Notes: generated by a model from the letters alone, not told the origin. Counted from the first letter of the stretch, positions 1 to 8,313 are shown. The stretch is 33,493 nucleotides of DNA from Accumulibacter sp. (GCF_023806635.1 NZ_JAMTDQ010000019.1:1-33493), one strand, 5' to 3'. Made by a program: numbers and translations.

Positions 1-500
1 CAGGGGCCGCAAAGCCTTGCGATCACTGGCTTTCGGGGGTCATGCTTCAGGGCTGGATCCTCTGCACTGGTAGAGCCGCCTCACCGAATGTGGTCTGTTG
101 CCAGCGAAAGGAGACGCGGACACGGCCCTCGGGTTCGCTCACGAGCGGCGCCTGTCGACCGACGCACTGCCGATTCTACGCGACACGGCACCCGTCAAGC
201 GGCCAGCAACCAGTCCGGCGCGCAGCCCACCGCCACCTGTCGGAGCAGCCAGACACCCCGAAGGCGACTCGCCGGGCGGGCAAAGGCGCACCTGATCGGG
301 GGCGCCGCAGAACCTGCCATCCAGTCTTCGCGGCAGGCGCCAGACGGTCTCTCCCGCTGGCGACGGGGCTGTCCTTCGCTCGCCTGACGCTGTTGCGCCA
401 GGCATCGGCTATCCGTCTGTGGACGCGGCCCGGAATCAGTGGTCCGCAGCTCGCGCTCTCGCCGCCCGGCGGCACGGCGCTGCGGGACCGTGCTCACCAC
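1..500. other. No recognisable gene at the left edge
   Basis: Several open frames cross this stretch on both strands. Their translations are arginine- and alanine-rich, show no family motif, and look like the spurious frames expected of GC-rich DNA. I see no tRNA, hairpin with a T-run, or long repeat. It lies downstream of the CrtC/AttH-like gene. It could hold the degraded end of a gene that starts beyond the window, but nothing here supports that. Confidence 0.4.
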
Positions 501-1694
501 TCAGGACTTGCCGCCCCTGGTTCCCTGCCCCGCTTTCGGACCGTAGCCGCTGAGTTCCATAAAGCCCAGGCCAGCATGCGACCCGCCAATCTTGACAGCA
601 CCTTCCCAATAGACGTTGAGCGTCGTCGTTCGCGCGTCCATTTCGCTGGCGCGGAGGGCTGGTTCGATCTTCAGCCGCGCATCCCAGGCCGGTAGCGAGA
701 TTGTCCAGTCCACCGGATAGACAACGCCCGAAGCGGGACTCGTCCAGCTGCCGTGCGACGTCGTCGTGAAGTCCTGTGCGCCGAGCGCGGTCACGATACC
801 GCCCTTGACATGCGTCCCCGTTCGCAACACGGGAGCACCCTGACGATCGAAGAGTTCGAACAACATGATGTCGGCGCCGTCCGTGAGCTGCAGGGCGAAC
901 CAGTTCCAGCGCAGCTGCGCAGCCTCGAAATCGCCCCACTGATGATCGAACCAGACGTCGCCAGTGACCGGCATCGCCTGGCCATCGATCGTCAGAGTGC
1001 CCTCGGCAGCCATGCGCGGGCGTGAAGTGTAGTAGCTCAGACCAGCCGCCGCGAAGTCGAGCAGACCAGCTTGCGGCGTTCCCGGTGCCTGGTGCAACAC
1101 TGGCGGTGACTGGTCGTTGAGCTGCAGGTCGAGCGCAAAGCCCTTGCCCGCCATCTTCGCGAAGTGTCGCGAACCCTCGCCCCGCATCAGCCAGGGACCA
1201 TGGCTGAAGTCGAAACCGTTCTTGCGACCTTGCGACGGGTTGCCCGCAGTACGGGACTGCTCGCTGTACAACTTGCCATTGCGGTGGTCAAGGAGCGATC
1301 CGTGAAAGACCGTGTGAGTCAGGGTGCCCTGCCGCAGGAAGGTGGCCAGGTGGAAGGAAAAGCGCTCGCCGCTGGCCGTCTGCAGATGCCCGCTGTAGTA
1401 CCACCATTCCGTGAGCATGGCATGCGGAGCGTCGTCGGCAGGCAGACTGACTGGCGGCATCGCCGCCGCCGACTTGCCGCTCGCCTGCGGGCGCTCGGTT
1501 GCAGGAGGCAAAGCAGCCGCGACAGGAGCTCTCTCCGAGCGGAAGATCAGCACCCAGCCGATGGCCAGCATGATGAGCAACCAGCCAGAAATGACCAGCC
1601 AGCGATAGCGCCTGAACCAGCGCGAAGATCCGGGTCGGGCTCTGCCCCGCGGGCGGCGTTCACTGCCATAGGCATGAGATATTCCTGTGTTCAT
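501..1694 (-). CDS. CrtC/AttH-like lipocalin-fold membrane-anchored protein
   Basis: The 397-residue product has one hydrophobic segment at about residues 32-51, a Pro/Ala-rich linker, and then a domain with hallmarks of the hydroxyneurosporene synthase (CrtC)/AttH family: TEWWYYSGHL, then FHLATFLRQG, and later DVWFDHQWGDF. Family members include carotenoid 1,2-hydratases and secreted proteins of unknown function. No carotenoid genes are nearby, so hydratase activity is not implied. The predicted topology puts the domain outside the cytoplasm. The ATG at 1694 follows a GAGGG; the same frame stays open far upstream, but that part runs through the hydrolase 1 gene and is unlike any protein. The gap to hydrolase 1 is 94 bp, so it may be the last gene of that operon. 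A role linked to exosortase-A is inference from position only. Confidence 0.75.
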   Translation of the reverse strand: MNTGISHAYGSERRPRGRARPGSSRWFRRYRWLVISGWLLIMLAIGWVLIFRSERAPVAAALPPATERPQASGKSAAAMPPVSLPADDAPHAMLTEWWYYSGHLQTASGERFSFHLATFLRQGTLTHTVFHGSLLDHRNGKLYSEQSRTAGNPSQGRKNGFDFSHGPWLMRGEGSRHFAKMAGKGFALDLQLNDQSPPVLHQAPGTPQAGLLDFAAAGLSYYTSRPRMAAEGTLTIDGQAMPVTGDVWFDHQWGDFEAAQLRWNWFALQLTDGADIMLFELFDRQGAPVLRTGTHVKGGIVTALGAQDFTTTSHGSWTSPASGVVYPVDWTISLPAWDARLKIEPALRASEMDARTTTLNVYWEGAVKIGGSHAGLGFMELSGYGPKAGQGTRGGKS

Positions 1695-1788
1695 TGCAAT
1701 GGCCCTCGTGGAACAAGACCGAATGGATTGACGAGCGGCACGAGGCCCGATCGAGCGGGCTCGCGTTCCGCCGCACGGCAGCGTCGCT

Positions 1789-2757
1789 TCATCGCCAGCC
1801 ACCTTCGAGTGCCGCCAACCACGACAGGGTCGCGTCTTCCACCCGCGCACGCAGTTGACTGGAAGAGAAGGTATGGTCAGCGTCGTCAAGGTCAACCCGA
1901 CGCACGTTGGCAGCCTCCAGCAGGCCCAACCAAGTCTGGTCGGCAACCGTATACTCGAGAAATTCCTTTGCCGTGTAGTCGTTGCCGCTGAGCACGAGCA
2001 AGAGTTGCCCCGCGAACCCGCGCCACCCGGCTGCCATGCCATCCTGGAACGATTGTCGCGCCGGGGCCGTCGCGGCCGCGGCCCGCCGACGCGAGCGCAG
2101 CGCCGCGCCCAGCAATTCCCGAACGGACCGGCCCACCTCCATCTGGCCGCTGCCAAGCTTGGACCAGAATTCCTTCTGCAGCAGGCGCTGACCGTAGTAG
2201 TGCTTGATCTGGGTCCGCGCCTGGCTGGTCTCTGATCGTACCCAAGGATTGAGCAGCACGAGACCAGTGAGCCGCGCGTCGCGCGTCGCATCGACATACA
2301 GCAGGGCTGCCGAGGCGGCGTCGCACAGAGCCCAAAGGACGATCCGTCGCAGCGATGGCAGGCAGCGTTGAAAGGCGTCGATGGCCGCGGTGATATCGGC
2401 CCGCACCTCCTCGAAGCTGCGCATGGCCCCGCTGGCGTCGCCCATCCCGCGGTAGTCGAAGCGCATCGACGGATAGCCTTCGGCTGCCAGTCGGCGAGAC
2501 AGGTGGACGAACTGGCGATGGCTGCCAACCCGGTACTGCGGACCGCCAACGATGATCAGGACACCGCACTCGGGCACAGGCAGATCTCGCGAAGCGGTCG
2601 TTGCGAGTCCATCGGTCCCGGGGATGCCGTCGCACCGGTCGCTGCCAGGCTCACTGCCGGCGCCTGCAGCGCTTGGCGCGTGCCAGGGCGCCGCGACGAC
2701 AGCGACCAACTGGTCGCCTTCGCAAGGGAAGAGCACAGCCTGTTCGACGACGCTCAT
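1789..2757 (-). CDS. Exosortase A system-associated hydrolase 1 (alpha/beta hydrolase)
   Basis: A 322-residue alpha/beta hydrolase matching the exosortase-A-associated hydrolase 1 family: GGPQYRVGSHRQF, then FDYRGMGD, then WALCDAAS around the nucleophile elbow. The likely catalytic set is Cys145 (in place of the usual Ser), Asp260 in SGNDYTAKEF and His295 in DADHTF. The elbow begins with Ala rather than the usual Gly. Residues 26-61 are a low-complexity Ala/Gly/Ser/Asp stretch between the first strand and the conserved GGPQ loop; from memory of the family this is longer than usual. The ATG at 2757 overlaps the hydrolase 2 stop as ATGA, which fixes the start and indicates translational coupling. 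The substrate is unknown; the family travels with exosortase-A polysaccharide/protein-sorting loci. Confidence 0.88.
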   Translation of the reverse strand: MSVVEQAVLFPCEGDQLVAVVAAPWHAPSAAGAGSEPGSDRCDGIPGTDGLATTASRDLPVPECGVLIIVGGPQYRVGSHRQFVHLSRRLAAEGYPSMRFDYRGMGDASGAMRSFEEVRADITAAIDAFQRCLPSLRRIVLWALCDAASAALLYVDATRDARLTGLVLLNPWVRSETSQARTQIKHYYGQRLLQKEFWSKLGSGQMEVGRSVRELLGAALRSRRRAAAATAPARQSFQDGMAAGWRGFAGQLLLVLSGNDYTAKEFLEYTVADQTWLGLLEAANVRRVDLDDADHTFSSSQLRARVEDATLSWLAALEGGWR

Positions 2758-3575
2758 GTTGCCGGAGCCTGCTGCATCGCCAACAGGCTGGCCTGCAGCA
2801 GCGCGTTGCATTCACTGATCTCGCTGGTCTGCCAGAAGACAGGGCCATTCACAACCGTGCCGCGCGCTTCCTGCCCTGCCGCCCGCCATTGCGTCAGGCG
2901 GGCAACTGCGGCAGGTGACAAGCCGGCATCATGGCGACTCGAGATCTCGATCCATTCGACCCGGCCCGAACGATGCGGCAAGAGCAATTCGGCCTTCTCC
3001 AGCCCGTCCGCCACGGCCGCTGGCAACATGTAACCAGCGACCTCGACCGGCTGCCCCTGTCGCAACTGCTGACGCAACGCCTCCATGACGCCCTTGCCGT
3101 CACCTCCAGCCAGCTCTGCCGCCAACTTCAGACGCAGGAACTGTTGCAGGTACTGTTTGCCAACGAGGACGGGCTGCCAGAACAGAAGGTCAACCGCGCA
3201 CTGCATCCGATTGGCTGCCTCGTTGGCCAGCAGGCAGCCCGTGCGATGGCCCCACAACCACAGCGGTGCTCTGGTCCGCTGCTGCAACCAGGCGCAGGCG
3301 AGTTCCACGTCGTCAAGCCAGGCTTCCCAAGAGGCATCGACCAGATCACCGGAACTGTCGCCACAGCCCAGCAGGTCGATCTGCAGGACGGCGTATCCCG
3401 CAGCCGCCATCGCCCGTGCCTGCAAGGCCACCATCCGTCTCGACTTGTTGAGTTCCTCGGCGAATGGGGGCACGAATACGACGGCACCACTGAGCTTGCA
3501 CGCATGGTCCGGCCAGTGCAGCAGCGCGAAGCGCTGTCCGGGGTTGGCCGGCAGAAAAAAAGCTTCGAGGGCCAT
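2754..3575 (-). CDS. Exosortase A system-associated hydrolase 2 (alpha/beta fold)
   Basis: A 273-residue protein of the exosortase-A-associated hydrolase 2 family. Visible motifs are VVFVPPFAEELNKSRRM near residue 32, LQIDLLGCGDSSGD near 64, and LWLWGHRTGCLLA near 105. At the usual G-x-Ser-x-G elbow the sequence is G-H-R-T-G, with Arg111 where the nucleophile should be. The protein therefore cannot use a classical serine mechanism and may be a non-catalytic partner of hydrolase 1. It starts 12 bp after the acyl carrier protein stop and ends in a 4-bp ATGA overlap with hydrolase 1. The upstream Shine-Dalgarno sequence is weak, so translation may depend on coupling to the carrier protein gene. 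Confidence 0.88.
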   Translation of the reverse strand: MALEAFFLPANPGQRFALLHWPDHACKLSGAVVFVPPFAEELNKSRRMVALQARAMAAAGYAVLQIDLLGCGDSSGDLVDASWEAWLDDVELACAWLQQRTRAPLWLWGHRTGCLLANEAANRMQCAVDLLFWQPVLVGKQYLQQFLRLKLAAELAGGDGKGVMEALRQQLRQGQPVEVAGYMLPAAVADGLEKAELLLPHRSGRVEWIEISSRHDAGLSPAAVARLTQWRAAGQEARGTVVNGPVFWQTSEISECNALLQASLLAMQQAPAT

Positions 3576-3587
3576 CTGCAGGCGAGT

Positions 3588-3839
3588 TCAGCCGCCCATC
3601 TTGCGAGTGACGAAATCGACCAGGCTTGCCAGCGAAGCAAAGACCGAACCGTCCATCTCGTCGTCGTCGACGCAGAAGCCGAAGCGTTCCTCCAGGTTCG
3701 TGATCAACGCCACCACCGCCATCGAGTCGAGCTCGGGAAGCGCGCCCAGAAGCGGAGTATCGAGCGAAAACGTCCGCGCCCTTCCATTCAGGCTCAACAC
3801 CTCGTCAAGAACTGAAACCACCTCGCTTGTGATATCCAT
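3588..3839 (-). CDS. Acyl carrier protein of the exosortase-A accessory set
   Basis: An 83-residue carrier protein. Ser39 in the motif LPELDSMAVV is the expected 4'-phosphopantetheine attachment site, and the strongly acidic helix after it is typical. I chose the ATG at 3839 because a GGAG lies just upstream and the family starts here; a longer frame to 3956 has no support. It leads the operon ACP, hydrolase 2, hydrolase 1 and possibly the CrtC-like gene. Its likely partner is the acyl-CoA ligase at 27802, which could load it with an acyl or aminoacyl group. That partnership is inferred from family co-occurrence; here the two genes are about 24 kb apart. Confidence 0.88.
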   Translation of the reverse strand: MDITSEVVSVLDEVLSLNGRARTFSLDTPLLGALPELDSMAVVALITNLEERFGFCVDDDEMDGSVFASLASLVDFVTRKMGG

Positions 3840-3897
3840 TTCGTCTCCAGTGCGTTCAACGCCCACCAGCCTCGCTTGCGGCAGGGGTTCGGAATCG

Positions 3898-3903
3898 ATT
3901 ATA
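3898..3903 (-). promoter_or_regulatory. Candidate -10 box for the ACP-hydrolase operon
   Basis: A perfect TATAAT reads on the minus strand about 60 bp upstream of the acyl carrier protein ATG. No good TTGACA-like -35 box lies at the normal spacing, so an activator would be expected if this is the real promoter. Confidence 0.35.
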
Positions 3904-4153
3904 CCGAGGCGGGCAGCGGGCTCCGTGCGATACCTCACGGCCCAGGCGGCAAGCAAGGCGGAACCAGTCCGCTCGCCAGGCTTTCCCGGAAACTGCAGGG
4001 CACCGGCAGATGATGATCCTCATGCCGAGCGATGCAGGCGTGGCGGGGTCGGAGACTGCGTTCAACCTGCCGCCGAACGCCGGTTCCCGCAGGCAGCCGC
4101 AGCGAAACGAATGTCATAGCCGTCCGGCATCGAACATGACAGACAGCAAGCCG

Positions 4154-4182
4154 TTGACCGGCTCGGGTTTCCATGTTCTAGT
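4154..4182 (+). promoter_or_regulatory. Candidate sigma-70 promoter of the collagen-like gene
   Basis: TTGACC (5 of 6 matches to the -35 consensus) and TCTAGT (4 of 6 to -10) are separated by exactly 17 bp. The inferred start site is about 50 bp upstream of the ATG, with a GAGAGGAG ribosome binding site at 4228. This is consensus matching only. Confidence 0.4.
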
Positions 4183-4242
4183 CCGTAGCGGAGACTTTCC
4201 CAGCGCTGCTCCGCGCACCCTGTTGATGAGAGGAGACCAGAG

Positions 4243-4623
4243 ATGTCGAAGAAAAAGGACAGGAAGAAGTCTGCGGCAGCCAAGGCCGCGTCCCACGAAG
4301 CATCTGCCGTTGATCCGTTGCAGGCCCTGCACGATCGAGTCGCGGCAATCGAGGCAGAACTCGCACAACTCAAGCTCAAGGAGGGTCCTGCTGGACCGCC
4401 GGGAAGTCGCGGACCGGCTGGTCCACAAGGCAAGACCGGTCCAAGCGGAGCCAAAGGAGACCCGGGTCCGGCTGGTCCGGCTGGTCCGGCGGGCCCGACC
4501 GGACCAGCCGGACCAGCGGGGCCGCAAGGCGGGGAAGGTCCGCCCGGACCTGCCGGTGCCAAGGGGGCGACCGGGCCGAAGGGGGCACCAGGGCCGAAGG
4601 GTGATCCGGCTTCGCCCGCCTGA
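4243..4623 (+). CDS. Collagen-like protein with N-terminal coiled coil
   Basis: A 126-residue protein in three parts. Residues 1-20 are Lys/Ala-rich ([10 protein letters not shown] at the start). Residues 26-43 show a clean heptad pattern with hydrophobics at 26, 29, 33, 36, 40 and 43, as in trimerising coiled coils. Residues 48-122 are 25 uninterrupted Gly-X-Y triplets rich in GPA and GPK with KGD/KGA charge pairs, ending in a short DPASPA tail. This architecture should form a triple helix. There is no signal peptide or membrane segment, so it is cytoplasmic or exported by an unknown route. The start has GAGAGGAG about 7 bp upstream. The gene is alone on its strand, divergent from the exosortase-A ACP operon. 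The function is unknown; structural or adhesive roles are speculation. Confidence 0.85.
   Translation: MSKKKDRKKSAAAKAASHEASAVDPLQALHDRVAAIEAELAQLKLKEGPAGPPGSRGPAGPQGKTGPSGAKGDPGPAGPAGPAGPTGPAGPAGPQGGEGPPGPAGAKGATGPKGAPGPKGDPASPA
4471..4517. repeat. Perfect 17-bp inverted repeat inside the collagen-like CDS
   Basis: The left arm at 4471-4487 (GCTGGTCCGGCTGGTCC) is the exact reverse complement of the right arm at 4501-4517, with a 13-nt spacer. It arises because Gly-Pro-Ala is spelled GGT-CCG-GCT on one side and GGA-CCA-GCC on the other. The mRNA should form a very stable hairpin inside the coding region. Confidence 0.9.
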
Positions 4624-4996
4624 TCGTCTCGCGCAGCGCGTTTCCACTCTCCCGGACAGCCGTTGGCCTGCTCGCCGGCAATTCCGCGCACGTTACGCCG
4701 CCTGGAGCATGGCAGCGCGCGTCGGCGATGGCGATCCAGTCGCGGGCGCAGCCGGCATGGCAACCAGGGACGATCCGAGTGGCTCCGGGACAGCGCGGCC
4801 ACTCGGCCGCGTTGCTCAACTGCTCAACACCGCCCCGCGCCCTGCAGCTCACGCGCTCCCAGACCCTATCCGGACACGCTGACGACGATTTGCTGGCACC
4901 TGCCACATCATGCCCGAACAGGAACCCCGCAGACTCTTGGCATCCTGGAACAAGGGCGGAAGCCGGCTCGGCAAGCCCAGGAAGCTTCAGGAGGAG
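4624..4996. other. Intergenic stretch, no gene seen
   Basis: This lies between the collagen-like gene (plus) and the DUF1330 gene (minus), which converge. Open frames on both strands are Arg/Pro-rich with no recognisable motif. I see no hairpin followed by a T-run that would serve as a terminator for either gene. Confidence 0.4.
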
Positions 4997-5284
4997 CTAC
5001 TCGGCAGCAAACAGCGTCACTCGCATTGCCCTGCTTCGCACTTCCAGCAGCTTGCCATAGCTCTCGCTGGTCGCCCAGGCCCGCGCGTCCTCGAGTCGGT
5101 CGAACTCGAGTTCGACCACTGCCTCGAAGCCTTCGCAGCCCAGTTCGTTCCAGAACACCTCTGTCACCGAACCGCGACAGCGGATTCGGCCGCCAAACTC
5201 CGCAACCGTCCTGCCCACTTCGCCGCGATAGGCCTCGAATACCATTGGCTCGATGATCCGTATCAGGCCGATGACCTTGCTCAC
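4997..5284 (-). CDS. DUF1330-family protein
   Basis: A 95-residue protein resembling the DUF1330 family, small ferredoxin-fold (dimeric alpha-beta barrel-like) proteins. The visible pattern is an initial strand VIGLIRI, then EAYRGEVGRTVAEFGG, then ELEFDRLEDARAW and a final strand near MRVTLF. No catalytic function is established for the family. A GTG start at 5284 is chosen: it lies 3 bp after the xerC stop and no ATG precedes the first conserved strand. It is the last gene of a compact run with GNAT, dapF, DUF484 and xerC, and so is probably co-transcribed. No functional link to recombination is implied. Confidence 0.75.
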   Translation of the reverse strand: MSKVIGLIRIIEPMVFEAYRGEVGRTVAEFGGRIRCRGSVTEVFWNELGCEGFEAVVELEFDRLEDARAWATSESYGKLLEVRSRAMRVTLFAAE

Positions 5285-5287
5285 CGG

Positions 5288-6202
5288 TCAACTCGGTTTG
5301 CGCTTGGCACGCGGATGTGCCTGATCGTAGACGGCAGCCAGGTGCTGGAAGTCGAGGTGCGTGTAGACCTGCGTCGAGGCAATGCTGGCATGACCGAGCA
5401 TCTCCTGCACGGCACGGAGATCTCCCGAGGACTGCAGGACATGCGAGGCGAAGGAATGGCGCAACATGTGCGGATGCACACGCGCAAGCAGACCCTGCGC
5501 CAGGCCACGACGCTGCAGGCGCAACTGGATCATGCGCACACCGAGGCGCGTGCCACGCTGGCTGACGAAGAGGGCCGCTTCGTCTTCCGCCGCCAGGCTC
5601 GAGCGCTGCGCCGCCCAATCTGCCACCGCCAGCCTCGCCCTGCTGCCGACAGGCACGATGCGCGGCTTGTTGCGCTTGCCGAGCACCCGCACCTCTCCGG
5701 CCAGCAGTTCTTCGAGGCATGACAGATCGAGCCCGGCCAACTCACCCAGGCGCAGCCCCGACGAATAGAAGAGCTCGAAGATTGCCTGGTCGCGCAGTTG
5801 CAGCACGTTTTCGCTCCCTGCCGCAAGAAGCCGATTCGCTTCGTCAGGCGAAAGCACCTTGGGCAGCGCCTGCGGACTCTTCGGCGGACGGACGCCATCG
5901 ACAGGGTTGTGGTTCACCTGTCCGCGCTGGCCGAGCCAGCGATAGAAACCACGCCAGGCGGACAACGTACGGCCCAGCGACCGGCCGCCGAGCCCGCACA
6001 CGTGCAACTGCGCGACGAAACGGCGTATGTGATGCGGCTGCACGCTGGCCAGACCGGCTTCGCCAGGCAACTCGCCGAGGAAGCGGCAAAGGAGTCCGAG
6101 GTCGTGACGGTAGCTTCTGATCGTATGCACCGATGATCGCCGTTGCTGTGCGAGTTCTTCGAGGTAGCAGCGAACACTCGCCGCGTTGTCGCCCGCGTTC
6201 AT
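5288..6202 (-). CDS. xerC: Tyrosine recombinase XerC
   Basis: A 304-residue site-specific recombinase that, with XerD, resolves chromosome dimers at dif. The N-terminal SAM-like DNA-binding domain covers about residues 5-90 and the catalytic domain about 110-295. All tyrosine recombinase residues are visible: Arg151 (SSGLRLGEL), Lys176 (GKRNKP), His245 and Arg248 (HMLRHSFASH), His271 (LGHAS) and nucleophile Tyr280 (STQVYTHLD). The length is normal. The ATG directly abuts the DUF484 stop, a widespread proteobacterial order (dapF, DUF484, xerC), which supports housekeeping XerC rather than a mobile-element integrase. Confidence 0.95.
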   Translation of the reverse strand: MNAGDNAASVRCYLEELAQQRRSSVHTIRSYRHDLGLLCRFLGELPGEAGLASVQPHHIRRFVAQLHVCGLGGRSLGRTLSAWRGFYRWLGQRGQVNHNPVDGVRPPKSPQALPKVLSPDEANRLLAAGSENVLQLRDQAIFELFYSSGLRLGELAGLDLSCLEELLAGEVRVLGKRNKPRIVPVGSRARLAVADWAAQRSSLAAEDEAALFVSQRGTRLGVRMIQLRLQRRGLAQGLLARVHPHMLRHSFASHVLQSSGDLRAVQEMLGHASIASTQVYTHLDFQHLAAVYDQAHPRAKRKPS

Positions 6203-6871
6203 TCAGGATCCCGTGTCGGTTCCGAGGACGCGTGCCAACGCTGCCGCTGCCATCTCGCCGAGACGCTCGAGGTAGATCGTTCCCATGCCGGCATAGAAGC
6301 GCTCGGAATCCTCACTGCCAAGCGCGATCATTCCCCGCGTGGCGCCGCCATCGCGGATCGCGATCAGTCCCTGCGACCGCACGTGCCTGGCGGCTTCACC
6401 GAACCAGGACGAGGTTTCGAAGCCACTGGTCGAACCGCAGAAGGGTTGCACCAGAGTTTCCGCGAAAGCCTGCAGTTCCTCACCGACTTCCGCAAACTCC
6501 GGCAATTCCTCACGGCCCTCGGGGTGCCGCCAGAGACGTACGGCAACATGCGGTACAGCAAAGTCATCGCGCAGATGGAGGTTGAGCGTGTGCAGCACCG
6601 CCTGGAAGCTCCGCGCCGCGATCATCCCGACCGCCAGCCGATGCATCTTGGCGCCGAGCACATCGTTCTCCTCGCCAAACTGCAGCAGCTCGCCCATCTT
6701 GCCCTCGAGCTGCCGGTTCTTGTCGCGCAGCGCGAGCATCTGTCGCTCGGTGATCGAGATTGCCCGACCACCATGCGGATGCGGCACGACGATGTTGGCC
6801 ACCACATCGGCGTGCTGCTCGAAGAAATGTGGATTGTCCTGCAGGTAGCGCGCGACCTCTTCCGCTCTCAT
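6203..6871 (-). CDS. DUF484 family protein
   Basis: A 222-residue DUF484 protein. The N-terminal signature is present: [19 protein letters not shown] and then [17 protein letters not shown], followed by a likely helical or coiled-coil linker with [16 protein letters not shown] and a GAF-like C-terminal half ([22 protein letters not shown]). The biochemical role is unknown; the family is almost always encoded between dapF and xerC. The ATG overlaps the dapF stop as ATGA and its own stop abuts the xerC ATG, so translation is coupled on both sides. Confidence 0.92.
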   Translation of the reverse strand: MRAEEVARYLQDNPHFFEQHADVVANIVVPHPHGGRAISITERQMLALRDKNRQLEGKMGELLQFGEENDVLGAKMHRLAVGMIAARSFQAVLHTLNLHLRDDFAVPHVAVRLWRHPEGREELPEFAEVGEELQAFAETLVQPFCGSTSGFETSSWFGEAARHVRSQGLIAIRDGGATRGMIALGSEDSERFYAGMGTIYLERLGEMAAAALARVLGTDTGS

Positions 6872-7698
6872 AACTCGATCTCTCCCTTGAATACTGTCAC
6901 TGCCGGGCCGGTCATGAAAACCGGAGCATCCTTGCCCGACCAGGCGACCAGCAGCTCACCTCCTCGCGTGGCGACGCGGACGGGGGAATCCAGCAGGCCA
7001 CGCGCAATTCCGGCCACTGCCGCCGCACAGGCACCGCTGCCACAGGCCAGCGTTTCGCCCGCACCGCGCTCATGGACCCGCAAGCGAATCGCGTGTCGGT
7101 CGATCACCTGCATGAAACCGGCGTTGACACGCTGCGGGAAGCGCGGATGGAACTCGATGGCCGGACCCTGACGCTCGACCGGCGCCCTATCGACATCGTC
7201 GACGAGCTGCACGGCGTGCGGATTGCCCATGCCGACAGCGGTGATCACGATCTCCTCGTCGGCGAGCCGGAGGGGCTGCAGAACATCATCCACGTCGCTG
7301 ACGAACGGAATCCGGTCGGCCAGGAACTCCGGCGGCCCCATGTCGACCGTGATCGAACCATCCTCTTCGAGGCACGGGACGATCACGCCACTGATCGTCT
7401 CGACGCGGATCTGGCGGCGCGTCGTCAGCCCCTGCTCGTGCACGAAACGGACGAAACAGCGAGCCCCGTTGCCGCACTGTTCAACCTCGCCGCCATCGGC
7501 ATTGAAGATTCGATAGCGAAAGTCCACTCCGGGCCGTGTCGGCGCCTCGACGAGCAACACCTGGTCGCAGCCGACGCCGAAATGCCGGTCGGCGAGCCGG
7601 CGCAGCTGCTCTCGGTTCAACTCGAGCGACTGGCGCACACCGTCAAGGACGACGAAATCGTTGCCGAGACCGTGCATCTTGACGAAGGTAAGCAGCAT
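6868..7698 (-). CDS. dapF: Diaminopimelate epimerase
   Basis: A 276-residue cytoplasmic enzyme converting LL- to meso-diaminopimelate for lysine and peptidoglycan synthesis. The two catalytic cysteines are both present: Cys75 in EQCGNGARC and Cys219 in LACGSGACA, in the two symmetric halves. The N-terminal [13 protein letters not shown] signature is intact. The length is typical. It follows the GNAT gene by only 6 bp and overlaps DUF484 by 4 bp. Confidence 0.97.
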   Translation of the reverse strand: MLLTFVKMHGLGNDFVVLDGVRQSLELNREQLRRLADRHFGVGCDQVLLVEAPTRPGVDFRYRIFNADGGEVEQCGNGARCFVRFVHEQGLTTRRQIRVETISGVIVPCLEEDGSITVDMGPPEFLADRIPFVSDVDDVLQPLRLADEEIVITAVGMGNPHAVQLVDDVDRAPVERQGPAIEFHPRFPQRVNAGFMQVIDRHAIRLRVHERGAGETLACGSGACAAAVAGIARGLLDSPVRVATRGGELLVAWSGKDAPVFMTGPAVTVFKGEIEL

Positions 7699-7704
7699 TG
7701 GCGT

Positions 7705-8226
7705 TCACAGGAAGCCTGCCCCAGGCGGCAGTGACCTGAACATTATAAAGTCGTCCATGACGAAGCCGTGGCCAATGTCGACACAGACCGAATCGCGGAC
7801 GACGAAACCGTACCGGCGGTAGGCGGCAATGGCAGGCTCATTGCTCTTATTGACGGCCAGGATGAGCGCCCGGCAGCCGGCGACGCGCGCATGGCGCTCG
7901 ACCTCCTCGATCAGCCGGCCACCGATGCCGCCATGCTGCCGCAGCGGGTCGACGTAAAGCTTGTCGAGTTTCATCTCGCTCCCGCCAGCCATGACGATGC
8001 AGGATGAAAAGGCCGCCAGGCAACCGCCCACTGTCGCCTTGTCCCACCAGATTCCCGGCTCCTCCAGTTCGGCCAGCAGGCGGTCTCGACCGTAGCGCTG
8101 TGCAAGCATGTATTCGATCTGCTCCTGGCTGATGATTCCCGGGTAGGTCCGTTGCCAAACCTGCCGCGCCAGGGCGATCAGCGAATCGACGTCTGCCGCG
8201 CTGACCGGGGTGATCAGGACATTCAT
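7705..8226 (-). CDS. GNAT-family N-acetyltransferase
   Basis: A 173-residue GNAT-fold acetyltransferase. The acetyl-CoA pyrophosphate-binding loop RQHGGIGGRLIEEV is visible at about residue 95, preceded by the KLDKLYVDPLR strand and followed by LILAVNKSNEPAIAAYRRYGF, typical of motif B. The substrate cannot be deduced. It is the first gene of the run that includes dapF. Its ATG lies about 90 bp downstream of a candidate -10 box. This is an intact gene and distinct from the broken GNAT-type gene at the right end of the window. Confidence 0.9.
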   Translation of the reverse strand: MNVLITPVSAADVDSLIALARQVWQRTYPGIISQEQIEYMLAQRYGRDRLLAELEEPGIWWDKATVGGCLAAFSSCIVMAGGSEMKLDKLYVDPLRQHGGIGGRLIEEVERHARVAGCRALILAVNKSNEPAIAAYRRYGFVVRDSVCVDIGHGFVMDDFIMFRSLPPGAGFL

Positions 8227-8313
8227 TGAAGTTCCGCCGCAAGTGTTCGTTGGGCCAGAGAAGGCGATGCAAGTGGGAACACCGCGCGTCGCCGCTCCCG
8301 GTCAAAGTTCGCG

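Noticed and set aside
1695-2549. A possible 285-residue N-terminal extension of the CrtC-like protein
   Set aside because: This part overlaps hydrolase 1 in another frame and is low-quality Arg/Ser/Ala sequence; the ATG at 1694 has its own ribosome binding site.
4062-4802. A minus-strand Gly/Pro-rich frame opposite the collagen-like gene
   Set aside because: The repeated GPA codons read as Gly/Pro on the other strand too; there is no ribosome binding site or coiled coil, and the ends are random.
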